Part shown: positions 10,890 to 21,839 of the stretch, in pieces | Position numbering within the stretch: position 1 is the stretch's first letter | Layout of the letters: the number at the start of each line of letters is the position of its first letter | Source: Chamaecyparis obtusa | Taxonomy: Eukaryota > Streptophyta > Pinopsida > Cupressales > Cupressaceae | Direction of reading: 5' to 3' | DNA length: 64,000 bases | Assembly (NCBI GenBank): GCA_027943335.1 | Contig: BSBK01014801.1 | Span: 1-64,000 of the forward strand | Notes under the pieces: model-generated | The model's input: the letters and a program-made list of their open reading frames with translations, nothing else | What the model was told of the DNA's origin: nothing | The model's database searches: none | Made by a program: the position numbers and the translations under genes

Positions 10890-11745
10890 TGATGCAGGAG
10901 CATCCTGGGTGTAAGAGCAATCTTGCATCACCCAAAAATATTTCTATATTTATATTCAATCAGGGCTATTTTGTGCAGAGCTGTTATTTATAGAAAGTTA
11001 CTATTTTTGGTAATTTTTGTATGTGCTCAGAATGATCTGATTTCTTTCTTGGAGGTTCATTTTGGTCATATAAGTCTGCCAGTAAAGTTTCATTGCCAGA
11101 TCAAGTGTATATTGGAAGATATTGAAGATTTTCGGTATTGGCAGCAGGGTACAGAAACTTTGAACTCAGTTTTGAAGGCTTTAGAGGCCCCGGATGAGGT
11201 CTAAAATTTGGGTGATGGGCACTTGCGCGGGTCAATCTTGTATAGCGCTTCGTGGCGTTTCTGAAATGGGGTTATAATAGCCGAGCGGGTCAACTGGTGA
11301 TGACTTGTGGTCTTCGGAAGTTGGGCCACCTGAAATGGCTGAAAATAATTTTCTTCAAAATTTATGTTCGGGTTTCAAAGGTTATCTTTAGCTGACTATG
11401 ATGTAATAAAATGTAAAATAAAATAATTCTAAGTTGGTCGGCCTTATTGGCTAAAATTCTGGAACCTTCCCAGGCGGTGGAAAATTGTCTATATAAGGAA
11501 TGCTGTATTATTGTCTTAGGCAGTTCAGAATAGTTCTGGGTAGTAGATCTGGGCAATAATTCGAGGCTTTGTCCTACAGAATATTGTAAGGGAATGCCCA
11601 TGGGGCTTTGCATATTGTAATTCTGAAAGTTTGTAATTCCACATTTGTGGAGATAATAAGAAGCCAATTTTTTGTTCTTGCATATTGTTGTTGTTTCTCT
11701 ATATATGTTATGTGTTTGTGGTATTAAGGGGAGCACCCTTCATTA
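10890..11745 (+). repeat. LTR B (shared by units 1 and 2)
   Basis: 856 bp. It is the 3' LTR of unit 1 and the 5' LTR of unit 2. It ends TTCATTA, so the terminal CA has become TA, as in LTRs C and D. TATA box at 11490-11497. Preceded by CCCCGGGTGTC, as in all later LTRs. Confidence 0.96.
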
Positions 11746-11747
11746 GG

Positions 11748-11759
11748 TGGTATCAGAGC
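11748..11759 (+). other. primer binding site, unit 2
   Basis: Intact TGGTATCAGAGC, complementary to the 3' end of plant initiator tRNA-Met (established knowledge). Confidence 0.9.
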
Positions 11760-11846
11760 AGGAGTTCTTGAGTGTGTAAACAAAGCACCGACTGTGAGAC
11801 AGTTTGCACCAGGACTGTGGCTAGGGTTTCAGTGTGCATCACGAAA

Positions 11847-14846
11847 ATGCTTCCACGAAGGAAACGTGGCGGAAGAGCTGGTGTTGTAACACCTGAGGTT
11901 AGAGAGCTGCAGAGACAAGTGCGAGCATTACAAGAAGAGATTCATAGAGGAATGAATCTTAATGTCAGAGACGAAAGTGAGGATGAAGCCGAAGAAAAAT
12001 ATCAAGAAGGAGAAGCTAAAATTGTGAACCAGGAGGAATAAAGACTTTTTTGGGTGATTTTCAAGATTGGGAAAAGACCTAAGATTGAGGTTACTACATT
12101 TTCTAGAAATCTTAACCCAGAGGAATTGATCGACTGGATCAACGAATGTGAGGAATATTTTGAGTATGAAGATGTTGAGGATCCTGATAGGGTCAAATTT
12201 GCGAAGGCCAGACTGAAAGGTCATGCAAAGATCTGGTGGCAAGAAATTCAATTGGAGTGAAATAAAAGAGGGAAAGATAAAATCACAAGATGGGATCAGA
12301 TGGTGGAAAAATTGAAGCGATAGTTCATTCCTGTTGATTATGCGCTTGACCTACTGAAGAAAATGCAAAGTTTGAAGCAATCAGGAAAATCTGTTCAGGA
12401 GTATACAGAGGAGTTCTATCGACTCCTCATCAGAACAGGCCATGCCAAAGCTGATAAGGAGAAAGTTGCCTGATACCTTAATGGGTTAAGGCCAAGCATT
12501 TAGGAGGAGTTGAATCTGGTTCGAATGAACAGTATTGAGGAGGCATACCAATTTGCCCTAAAAGTAGAAGAAAAGCTGAACAAGAAATTCGAGAGCAGAC
12601 AAAATGGAAGAGGTCGCGGTGGATGATCTGGTGGACGGTCATATGGTTTTCGAAATGAAGATCCAAAAAAGAAAGATGAGGCCAGTAGCAGTCAAAATTA
12701 GAGAGGAAATAATTCCAATCGCTTCCAGGATCAGAATAATAGAGATCAGAGAGGAAGAGGAAGAGGACAAGGATCTGGAAGAGGTGGCTTCCATGGAACA
12801 TGTTTTCACTATGGAGAAGAAGGTCATAGGGTATTTGAATGTCCTCAGCGCTAAGGCAGAATGGACAGGAGAAATGAAAGCCTGGGCAGAGTTGCACATG
12901 TAGATGAAGATGCCAGATCATCAAATTCTAAAGATGCTGAAAGAGGAGAAACGTTGATTAACATAAGAGTCCTGTTGAGTGGTGAGAATGAACTTGAGCA
13001 AAGGAGGAGCTTATTTCGCACTAGGTGCAAGTGTGAAGGTAAATGTTGTGATGTGATTATTGACAGTGGAAGCACTGACAATTTGGTGTCAGAAAAGAGG
13101 GTGACAAAGTTGAAGCTCAAGAGACAGAAACACCCACATCCATATCGGATTGCCTGGGTACAGGATGACCAAAAGGTCATGGTCAATGAACAATACCTAG
13201 TGAAGTTCAAGATCGGCGGGTACCAAGATGAGGTACTATGTGATATCATCTCTATGGATGCATGTCATATGTTATTGGGTAGACCGTGACAGTTTGACAG
13301 ATGTGCTGTACACGATGGTCGTGCGAATACCTATTCCCTGACAAAGGATGGAGTGCGACATAAGCTAAAGCCATTGAAAGAGACTGAAGAAAAGGTATGT
13401 GGTAATGCAAGAATAACATTTGTTGATGGAAGGAAATTCATAGATGGTATCAGGCATGAGCATGTATGTTTTTCTTTAATTCCAAAAGCTGGTAAAGAGG
13501 AAGTAGAAGATGTTCCTGTAGAAGTTGCAGATTTGTTGAATGAGTTTCAGGATATTGTATCCGATAACGTGCCTGATGGATTACCACCAGTCAGGAAGAT
13601 CAGTCATCAGATGGACTTGATCCCAGGAGCGAGTTTGCCAAATAAGGCAGCACACAGAATGACACCTACAGAAAGTGAGGAGTTGAACAGACAAGTACAT
13701 GAACTGTTATAGAAAAGATTGATCCGTGAGAGTCTGAGTTCCTGTGCTGTACCAATGGTATTAGAACCAAAGAAGAATGAAGAATGGAAGATGTGTAGAG
13801 ATTCTAGAGCAATAAACAAGATCACAATCAAGTATAGGTTTCCATTGCCACGAATGGATGATATTATGGATTGTTTGAGTGGAGCTGTGTATTTCTCAAA
13901 GATAGATCTGAAGAGTGGATATCACCAGATTCGGATCAGAGAAGGAGATGAATGGAAGACTGCGTTCAAGACAAAGGAAGGACTATATGAGTGGTTAGTC
14001 ATGCCTTTTGGGCTAACCAATGCACCGAGCACTTTCATGCGGCTCATGAACGAGGTTCTGAAAAAATTTCTAGGTAAGTTTGTTATTGTTTACCTAGATG
14101 ATATTTTGATCTTTAGTAAGACATTGGATGAGCATATGATGCATATTCGTATGGTATTTGAGAAGTTGAGAGAAGAGAAATTGTTGATTAATTTGAAAAT
14201 GTGCAGTTTTGTGAAGAAAGAGTTGGTGTATTTGGGATTTGTAGTTTCAGCAAAAGGTCTAAAAATGGACCCAGAGAAGGTACAGACTATCCTTGAATGG
14301 CCTACTCCAAGGAGTGCTACTGAGGTAAGATCTTTTCATGGTCTAACTAGCTTTTACAAAAAGTTTATCAGAAATTTTAGCAGTATTTGTGGACCCTTGA
14401 CTGAAACAATGAGAGGGGATAGAAAAGAGTTTAAGTGGACTAATGGGGCAGAAAAGAGTTTTCAATTGTTGAAACAAAAAGTTACAGAACAACCAGTTTT
14501 AGCACTTCCAGATTTTAATAAGGTGTTTCAAGTAGATTGTGATGCTAGTGGTACTGCAATAGGAGCTATTATGAGCCAAGAAGGTAAACTTGTTGCTTAT
14601 TTTAGTGAGAAGTAAAATGATGCCAATAGAAAATATTTTGTTTATGATCAAGAATTTTATGCTATAGTTCAGGCATTAAAGAAGTGGAGACATTATCTAC
14701 TTCCTAAGGAGTTTGTTTTGTATACTGATCATCAAGCTTTGCAACATTTGAATAGTCAAGAAAAATTGAATCAAAGGCATTTGAAATAGGTTGAGTTTTT
14801 TGCAGAGTTATACATTTGTTTTGAAACACAGGAGTGGAAAGTCTAA
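11847..14846 (+). pseudogene. chromovirus unit 2 Gag-PR-RT-RNase H, broken
   Basis: ATG at 11847. No net indel: the unit is exactly 5,505 bp. Gag is badly hit: TAA 12039 (GAA), TGA 12258 (CGA), TAG 12321 (CAG), TGA 12471 (CGA), TAG 12501 (CAG), TGA 12624 (CGA), TAG 12699 (CAG). The stops at 12321 and 12471 are also in unit 3. The protease region has TGA at 13287 (from TGG) and a GRKFIDGIRHEHVCFS block, both shared with unit 4. RT and RNase H are open from 13719 to 14615 with YLDD (about 14094) and VDCDASG. The first zinc-knuckle half reads CFHYG, as in unit 1. T6 run at 14796-14801. Confidence 0.93.
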
Positions 14847-16356
14847 TAGGGTTGCAGATGCTCTTAGCAGAAGGCAACTATTGCTGACAGAAATGCAGAT
14901 TGAAGTGGTTGGGTTCAAAAAACTCAAAAATTTGTATCCAGAGGATCCTGATTTTGGTGAAGCTTGGAAAGCTTGTACAGAACCTGTTACTCTAGACAGG
15001 ACGAAATGGCAGGATTTTATCATCCAAGATGATATGCTATTCAGAGGGAGTCAGTTGTGCATTCCACGAAGTTCTATGAGGGATAATCTCATCAAGGAGA
15101 AGCATAGCGGAGGATTGGCTGGACATTTTGGTCGTGACAAAACCTTTTCATTGGTTAGTGAAAATTATTATTTGCCACAATTGCAACACGATGTGAAGAA
15201 GTTTGTACAGAGTTGCAGAGTATGTCAGATCGCGAAAGGAGTGAAGCAGAATACAGGGTTGTATCAGCTATTATCTATACCAGAGAAGCCTTGGGAGGAT
15301 ATCAGCATGGACTTTGTTCTTGGTTTACCGACGACACAGCGGGGACACGATTCAATTTTTGTGGTAGTTGACAGATTTTCAAAGATGGCACATTTTATTC
15401 CCTGCAGGAAGACTAATGATGCTGTTCATGTAGCAGAATTATTTTTCAGAGAAGTAGTGAGACTTCATGGTTTGCCAAAGACCATAGTTTCAGATCGGGA
15501 CACTAAGTTTGTTGGATATTTCTGGCGTACGTTGTGGAAGAAGTTGAAGACAGATTTGAAGTTCAGTTCATCACATCATCCACAGACTGATGGACAGACA
15601 GAGGTGGTGAATAAGAGTTTGGGGAATTTGTTGAGATGTTTGGTTGGAGATAAGCCAACAGGATGGGATTTGATTTTACCACAGGCCGAATTTGCATACA
15701 ATAATTCTGTCAATAGGAGCACTGGTAAATTACCATTCCAGATTGTATATGGAAGTAGTCTACAAAATGCATCTGAATTGAGGAAGATAGATAAAGGAGA
15801 AATAAGTAGTGCTGAAGCTGAGGATTTTGCAGAACACTTGAAGAACATCCATGGGGAGGTGAGGAAGCATATTACCAAGATGAATGCACAGTATAAGGCT
15901 AAGGCAGATGAGAAAAGGAGGTATAAGGAATTTCAGGTTGGTGATGAAGTCATGGTTCATTTGCGGAAGGAGTGGTTTCCAGTTGGTACATATAACAAGC
16001 TGAAAATGAAGAAGTTTGGACCATGCAGGATATTGAAGAAACATGATTCAGGAAATGCATATGAGGTAGAATTGCCTACCGAGGTAAATATTTCACCAGT
16101 GTTTAACATTTCAAATTTGACAGAGTATCATGAAGGAGGTGTTGAAGATGAGGTTGCAGCAACACAATGGAATATTCCAGCAACCAGTTCAGATATCAAG
16201 GAGATTGAAGACATACTGGACAGTCGTGTTGGCAGAAGCACAAAGAATAGGATATATGAAGAATATTTGGTCAAATGGAAAGGATGACCTATTGAAGATT
16301 CATCATGGCTAACAAAGGAGGAGGTTAACCATCTTGGTTTTCCTCTGCACGCCTGA
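14797..16356 (+). pseudogene. chromovirus unit 2 integrase-chromodomain, best-preserved integrase
   Basis: Open for about 498 codons (to 16287), the longest integrase frame in the array. HHCC region with HSGGLAGHF and CRVCQIAKG. The catalytic residues are intact: Asp at 15310-15312 (MDFVLG), Asp at 15493-15495 (SDRDTKF) and Glu at 15601-15603 (TEVVNKS). The last two are 36 codons apart, the D-x35-E spacing of retroviral-type integrases. KKFGPCRIL follows, then the chromodomain from about 16201. The only stop before the natural end is TGA 16285-16287, right after VKWKG, which removes the last third of the chromodomain. The ancestral end is TGA 16354-16356. Chromodomains of this family are thought to guide integration to modified histones. 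Confidence 0.94.
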
Positions 16357-16394
16357 GTCGTGACAGGGTCACTTCTCAAATTACCCCGGGTGTC

Positions 16395-17250
16395 TGATGC
16401 AGGAGCATCCTAGGTGTAAGAGCAATCTTGCATCACCCAAAAATATTTCTATTTTTATATTCAATAAGGGCTATTTTGTGTAGAGCTGTTATTTATGGAA
16501 AGTTACTATCTTTGATATTTTTTGTATGTACTCAGAATGATCTAATTTCTTTCTTGGAGGTTCATTTTGGTCATATAAGTCTGCCAGTAAAGTTTCATTG
16601 CCAGATCAAGTGTATATTGAAAGATATTGAAGATTTTTGGTATTGGCAACAGGGTAGAGAAACTTTGAACTCAGTTTTGAAGGCTTTAGAGGCCCTGGAT
16701 GAGGTAAAAAATTTGGGTGACATGCGCTTGCGCGGGTCAAGCTTGTAGAGCGCTTCGTGGCATTTTCAAAATGGGGTTATAATAGCGGAGCGGGTCAACT
16801 GGTGATGACTTGTGGTCTTCGGAAGTTGGGCCACCTGAAATGGCGAAAAATAATTTTCTACAAAATTTCTGTTCGGGTTTCAAAGGTTATCTTGGGCCAA
16901 CTATGATGTAATAAAATGTAAAATAAAATAATTCTAAGTTGGTCGGCCTTATTGGCTAAAATTTTGGAACCTTCCCAGGCGGTAGAAAATTGTCTATATA
17001 AGGAAGGCTGTATTATTGTCTTAGGCAGTTCAGAATACTTCTAGGTAGTAGATTTGGGCAATAATTCGAGGCTTTATCCTACAGAATATTGTAAGGGAAT
17101 GCCAATGGGGCTTTGCATATTGTAATTCTGAAAGTTTGTAATTTAACATTTGTGGAGATAATAAGAAGCCAATTTTCTGTTCTTGCATATTGTTGTTGTT
17201 TCTCTATATATGTTATGTGTTTGTGGTATTAAGGGGAGCACCCTTCGTTA
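16395..17250 (+). repeat. LTR C (shared by units 2 and 3)
   Basis: 856 bp, ending TTCGTTA. TATA box at 16995-17002. Ends in TA like LTRs B and D. Confidence 0.96.
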
Positions 17251-17252
17251 GG

Positions 17253-17264
17253 TGGTATCAGAGC
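17253..17264 (+). other. primer binding site, unit 3
   Basis: Intact TGGTATCAGAGC two bases after LTR C. Confidence 0.9.
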
Positions 17265-17351
17265 AGGAGTTCTTGAGTGTGTAAACAAAGTGCCGACTGT
17301 GAGGTAGTTTGCACTAGGACCGTGGCTAGGGTTTCAGCGCGCATCGCGAAA

Positions 17352-20322
17352 ATGCCTCCATAAAAGAAACGTGGCGGAAGAGCTGGTGTTGTAACACCTG
17401 AGGTTAGAGAGCTGCAGAGACAAGTGCGAGCATTACAAGAAGAGATTCGTAGAGGAATGAATCTTAATCTCAGAGACGAAAGCGAGGATGAAGCCAAAGA
17501 AGAATATCAAGAAGGAGAAGCTAAAATTGTGAACCAGGAGGAAGAAAGACTTTTTCGGGTGATTTCCAAGATTGGGAAAAGACCTAAGATTGAGGTTCCT
17601 ACATTTTCTGGAAATCTTAACCTAGAAGAATTGATCGGCTGGATCAACGAATGTGAGGAATATTTTGAGTATGAAGATGTTGAGGATCCTGATAGGGTCA
17701 AATTTGCGAAGGCCAGACTGAAAGGTCATGCAAAGATCTGGTGTCAAAAAATTCAATTGGAGTGAAATAGAAGAGGGAAAGATAAAATCACAAGATGGGA
17801 TCGGATGGTGGAAAAATTGAAGCGATAGTTCATTCCTGTAAATTATGCGCTTGACCTACTGAAGAAAATGCAAAGTTTGAAGCAAGCAGGAAAATCTATT
17901 CAGGAGTATACAGATGAGTTCTATCGACTCCTCATCAGAACAGGCCATGCCGAAGCTGATAAGGAGAAAGTTGCCTGATACCTTAATGGGTTAAGGCCAA
18001 GCATTCAGGAGGAGTTGAATCTAGTTCAAATGAACAGTATTGAGGAGGCATACCAATTTGCCCTAAAAGTAGAGGAAAAGCTGAACAAGAAATTCGAGAG
18101 CAGACAAAACGGAAGAGGTCACGGTGGACGGTCTGGTGGATGGTCATATGGTGGCCGAAATAAAGATCCGAAAAAGAAGGATGAGGCTAGTAGCAGTCAA
18201 AATTAGTGAGGAAATAATTCCAATCCCTTCCAGGATCAGAATAATAGAGATCAGAGAGGAAGAGGAAGAGGACAAGGATCTGGAAGAGGTGGCTTCTGTG
18301 GAACATGTTTTCACTGTGGAGAAGAAGGTCATAGGGCATTTGAATGTCCTCAGCGCCAAGGTAGAACAAAGAGGAGAAATGAAGGCTAGGCCAGAGTTGC
18401 ACATGTAGATGAAGATGTCAGATCATCAAATTCTGAAGATGCTGAAAGAGGAGAAACGTTGATTAACAGAAGAGTCCTGTTGAGTGGTGAGAATGAACCT
18501 GAGCAAAGGAGGAGCTTGTTTCGTACCAGGTGCAAGTGTGAAGGTAAATGTTATGATGTGATTATTGACAGTGGAAGCACTGACAATTTGGTGTCAGAAA
18601 AGATGGTGACAAAGTTGAAGCTCAAGAGACAGAAACACCCAGATCCATATCGGATTGCTTGGGTACAGGATGACCACAAGGTCATGGTCAATGAATAATG
18701 CCTAGTGAAGTTCAAGATTGGCGGGTACCAAGATGAGGTACTATGTGATATCATCTCTATGGATGCATGTCATATGTTATTGGGTAGACCGTGGCAGTTT
18801 GACAGATGTACTGTACACGATGGTCGTGCGAATACCTATTCCCTGACAAAGGATGGAGTGCGACATAAGCTAAAACCATTGAAGGAGACCGAATAAAAGG
18901 TATGTGGTAATGCAAGAATAACATTTGTTGATGGAATGAAATTCCTAGATGGTATGAGGCATGAGCATGTATGTTTTGCTTTAAGTCCAAAAGCTGGTTA
19001 AGAGGAAGTAGAAGATGTTCCTGTAGAAGTTACAGATTTGTTGAATGAGTTTCAGGATATTGTATCCGATAACGTGCCTGATGGATTACCACCAGTCAGG
19101 AAGATCAGTCATCAGATGGACTTGATCCCAAGAGCGAGTTTGCTGAATAATGCAGCACACAGAATGACACCTGCAGAAAGTGAGGAGTGGAACAGACAAG
19201 TACATGAACTGTTACAGAAAGGATTGATCTGTGAGGGTCTGAGTCCCTGTGCTTTACCAGCGGTATTAGCACCAAAGAATAATGGAGAATGGAGGATGTG
19301 TACAGATTTCAGAGCAATAAACAAGATCACAATCAAGTATAGGTTTCCATTGCCAGGAATGGATGATATTATGGACTGTTTGAGTGGAGCTGTGTATTTC
19401 TCAAAGATAGATCTAAAGAGTGGATATCACCAGATTCGGATCAGAGAAGGAGATGAATGGAAGACTGCCTTCAAGACAAAGGAAGGACTATATGAGTGGT
19501 TAGTCATGCCTTTTGGGCTAACCAATGCACCGAGCACTTTCATGCGGCTCATGAACGAGGTTCTGAAAAAATTTCTAGGTAAGTTTGTTATTGTTTACCT
19601 AGATGATATTTTGATCTTTAGTAAGACATTGGATGAGCATATGATGCATATTCGTATGGTATTTGAGAAGTTGAGAGAAGAGAAATTGTTGATTAATTTG
19701 AAGAAGTGTCATTTTGTAAAGAAAGAGTTGGTGTATTTGGGATTTGTAGTTTCAGCAGAAGGTCTAAAAATAGACCCAGAGAAGGTACAGGCTATCCTTG
19801 AATGGCCTACTCTGAGGAGTGCTACTGAGGTAAGATCTTTTCATGGTCTAGCTAGCTTTTATAAAAAGTTTATCAGAAATTTTAGCAGTATTTGTGGACC
19901 CTTGACTGAAACAATGAGAGGGGATAGAAAAGAGTTTCCAATTGTTGAAACAAAAAGTTACAGAACAACCAGTTTTAGCACTTTCAGATTTTAATAAAGT
20001 GTTTCAAGTAGATTGTGATGCTAGTGGTACTGCAATAGGAGCTGTTATGAGCTAAGAAGGTAAACCTGTTGCTTATTTCAGTGAGAAGTTAAATGATGCC
20101 AAGAGGAAATATTCTGTTTATGATCAAGAATTTTATGCTATAGTTCAGGCATTAAAGAAGTGGAGACATTATCTACTTCCTAAGGAGTTTGTTTTGTATA
20201 CTGATCATCAAGCTTTGCAATATTTGAATAGTCAAGGAAAATTAAATCGAAGGCATTTGAAATAGGTTGAGTTTTTTGCAGAGTTATACATTTGTTTTGA
20301 AACACAGGAGTGGAAAGTCTAA
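17352..20322 (+). pseudogene. chromovirus unit 3 Gag-PR-RT-RNase H, broken, 29-bp deletion
   Basis: ATG 17352, but codon 4 is already a stop (ATG CCT CCA TAA, from CGA). Further stops: TGA at about 17763 (CGA), TAG about 17826 and TGA about 17976 (both shared with unit 2), and TAA in AATGAATAATGC near 18696. The zinc knuckle is intact (CFHCGEEGH). The protease block resembles unit 1 (GMKFLDGMRHE). RT is open from 19038 with YLDD (about 19600). At about 19935, 29 bp are lost between two AAAGAGTTT copies, shifting the frame before RNase H. T6 run at 20272-20277. The unit mixes unit-2-like gag with unit-1-like protease and pol. Confidence 0.92.
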
Positions 20323-21832
20323 TAGGGTTGCAGATGCTCTTAGCAGAAGGCAACTATTGCTGACAGAAATGCAGATTGAAGTGGTTGGGTTCAAGGAACT
20401 CAAGAATTTATATCCAGAGGATCCTGATTTTGGTGAAGCTTGGAAAGCTTGTACAGAACCTGTTACTCTAGACAGGATGAAATGGCTAGATTTTATCATC
20501 CAAGATGATATGCTATTCAGAGGGAGTCAGTTGTGCATTCCACGAAGTTCTATGAAGGAGAATCTCATCAAGGAGAAGCATAGCGGAGGATCGGCTGGAC
20601 ATTTTGGTCGTGACAAAACCCTTTCTTTGGTTAGTGAAAATTATTATTGGCCACAATTGCAACATGATGTGAAGAAGTTTGTACAGAGTTGCAGAGTATG
20701 TCAGATGGCGAAAGGAGTGAAGAAGAATACAAGGTTGTATCAGCCATTATCTGTACAAGAGAAGCCTTGGAAGGATATCATCATGGACTTTGTTCTTGGT
20801 TTACCGAGGACACATTGGGGACACGATTCAATTTTTGTGGTAGTTGACAGATTTTCAAAGATGGCGCATTTTATTCCTTGCAGGAAGACTAATGATTCTG
20901 TTCATGTAGAAGAATTATTTTTTAGAGAAGTAGTGAGACTTCATGGTTTGCCAAAGACCATAGTTTCAAATCGGGACACTAAGTTTGTTGGATATTTCTA
21001 GCGTACGTTGTGGAAGAAGTTGAAGACAGATTTGAAGTTCAGTTCATCACATCATCCACAGACTGATAGACAGACAGAGGTGGTGAATAAGAGTTTGGGG
21101 AATTTGTTGAGATGTTTGGTTGGAGATAAGCCAACAGGATGGGATTTGATTTTACCACAGGCCGAATTTGCATACAATAATTCTGTCAATAGGACCACTG
21201 GTAAATTACCATTCCAGATTGTATATGGAAGTAGTCCACAAAATGCATCTAAATTGAGGAAGATAGATAAAGGAGAAATAAGTAGTGCTGAAGCTGAGGA
21301 TTTTGCAGAACACTTGAAGAACATCCATGGGGAGGTGAGGAAGCATATTACCAAGATGAACGCACAGTATAAGGCTAAGGCAGATGAGAAAAGGAGGTAT
21401 AAGGAATTTTAGGTTGGTGATGAAGTCATGGTTCATTTGCGGAAGGAGCGGTTTCCAATTGGTACATATAACAAGCTGAAAATGAAGAAGTTTGGACCAT
21501 GCAGGATATTGAAGAAACATGATTCAGAAAATGCATATGAGGTAGAATTGCCTACTGAGCTAAATATTTCACCAGTGTTTAACATTTCAGATTTGATAGA
21601 GTATCATGAAGGAGGTGTTGAAGATGAGGTTGCAGCATCACAGTGGAATATTCCAGCAACCAGTTCAGATATCAAGGAGATTGAAGACATACTAGACAGT
21701 CATATTGGCAGAAGCACAAAGAATAGGATATATGAATAATATTTGGTCAAATGGAAAGGATGACCTGTTGAAGATTCATTATGGCTAACAAAGGAGGAGG
21801 TTAACCATCTTAGTTTTCCTCTACACGCCTGA
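20273..21832 (+). pseudogene. chromovirus unit 3 integrase-chromodomain, broken
   Basis: Zinc-binding and core domains are readable: [24 protein letters not shown], then VSNRDTKF, where the Ser-Asp of the second catalytic motif has become Ser-Asn, so the second catalytic Asp is lost. Glu is kept (QTEVVNKS), though the preceding TDG reads TDR. Stops: TAG 20999 (from TGG, shared with unit 1), TAG about 21410 (CAG) and TAA 21737 (GAA) in the chromodomain. The natural end is TGA 21830-21832. Seven bases later the sequence jumps into gag of unit 4. Confidence 0.92.
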
Positions 21833-21837
21833 GTCGT

Positions 21838-21839
21838 GA
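21838..21839 (+). other. deletion junction: LTR between units 3 and 4 lost
   Basis: The unit 3 tail (CTGAGTCGTGA) joins unit 4 gag (GAGCATTACAAG) with a 2-base overlap, GA. By comparison with intact junctions, about 1,066 bp are missing: the end of the 3' spacer, the whole LTR, the primer site, the leader and the first 25 or so gag codons. Confidence 0.9.
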
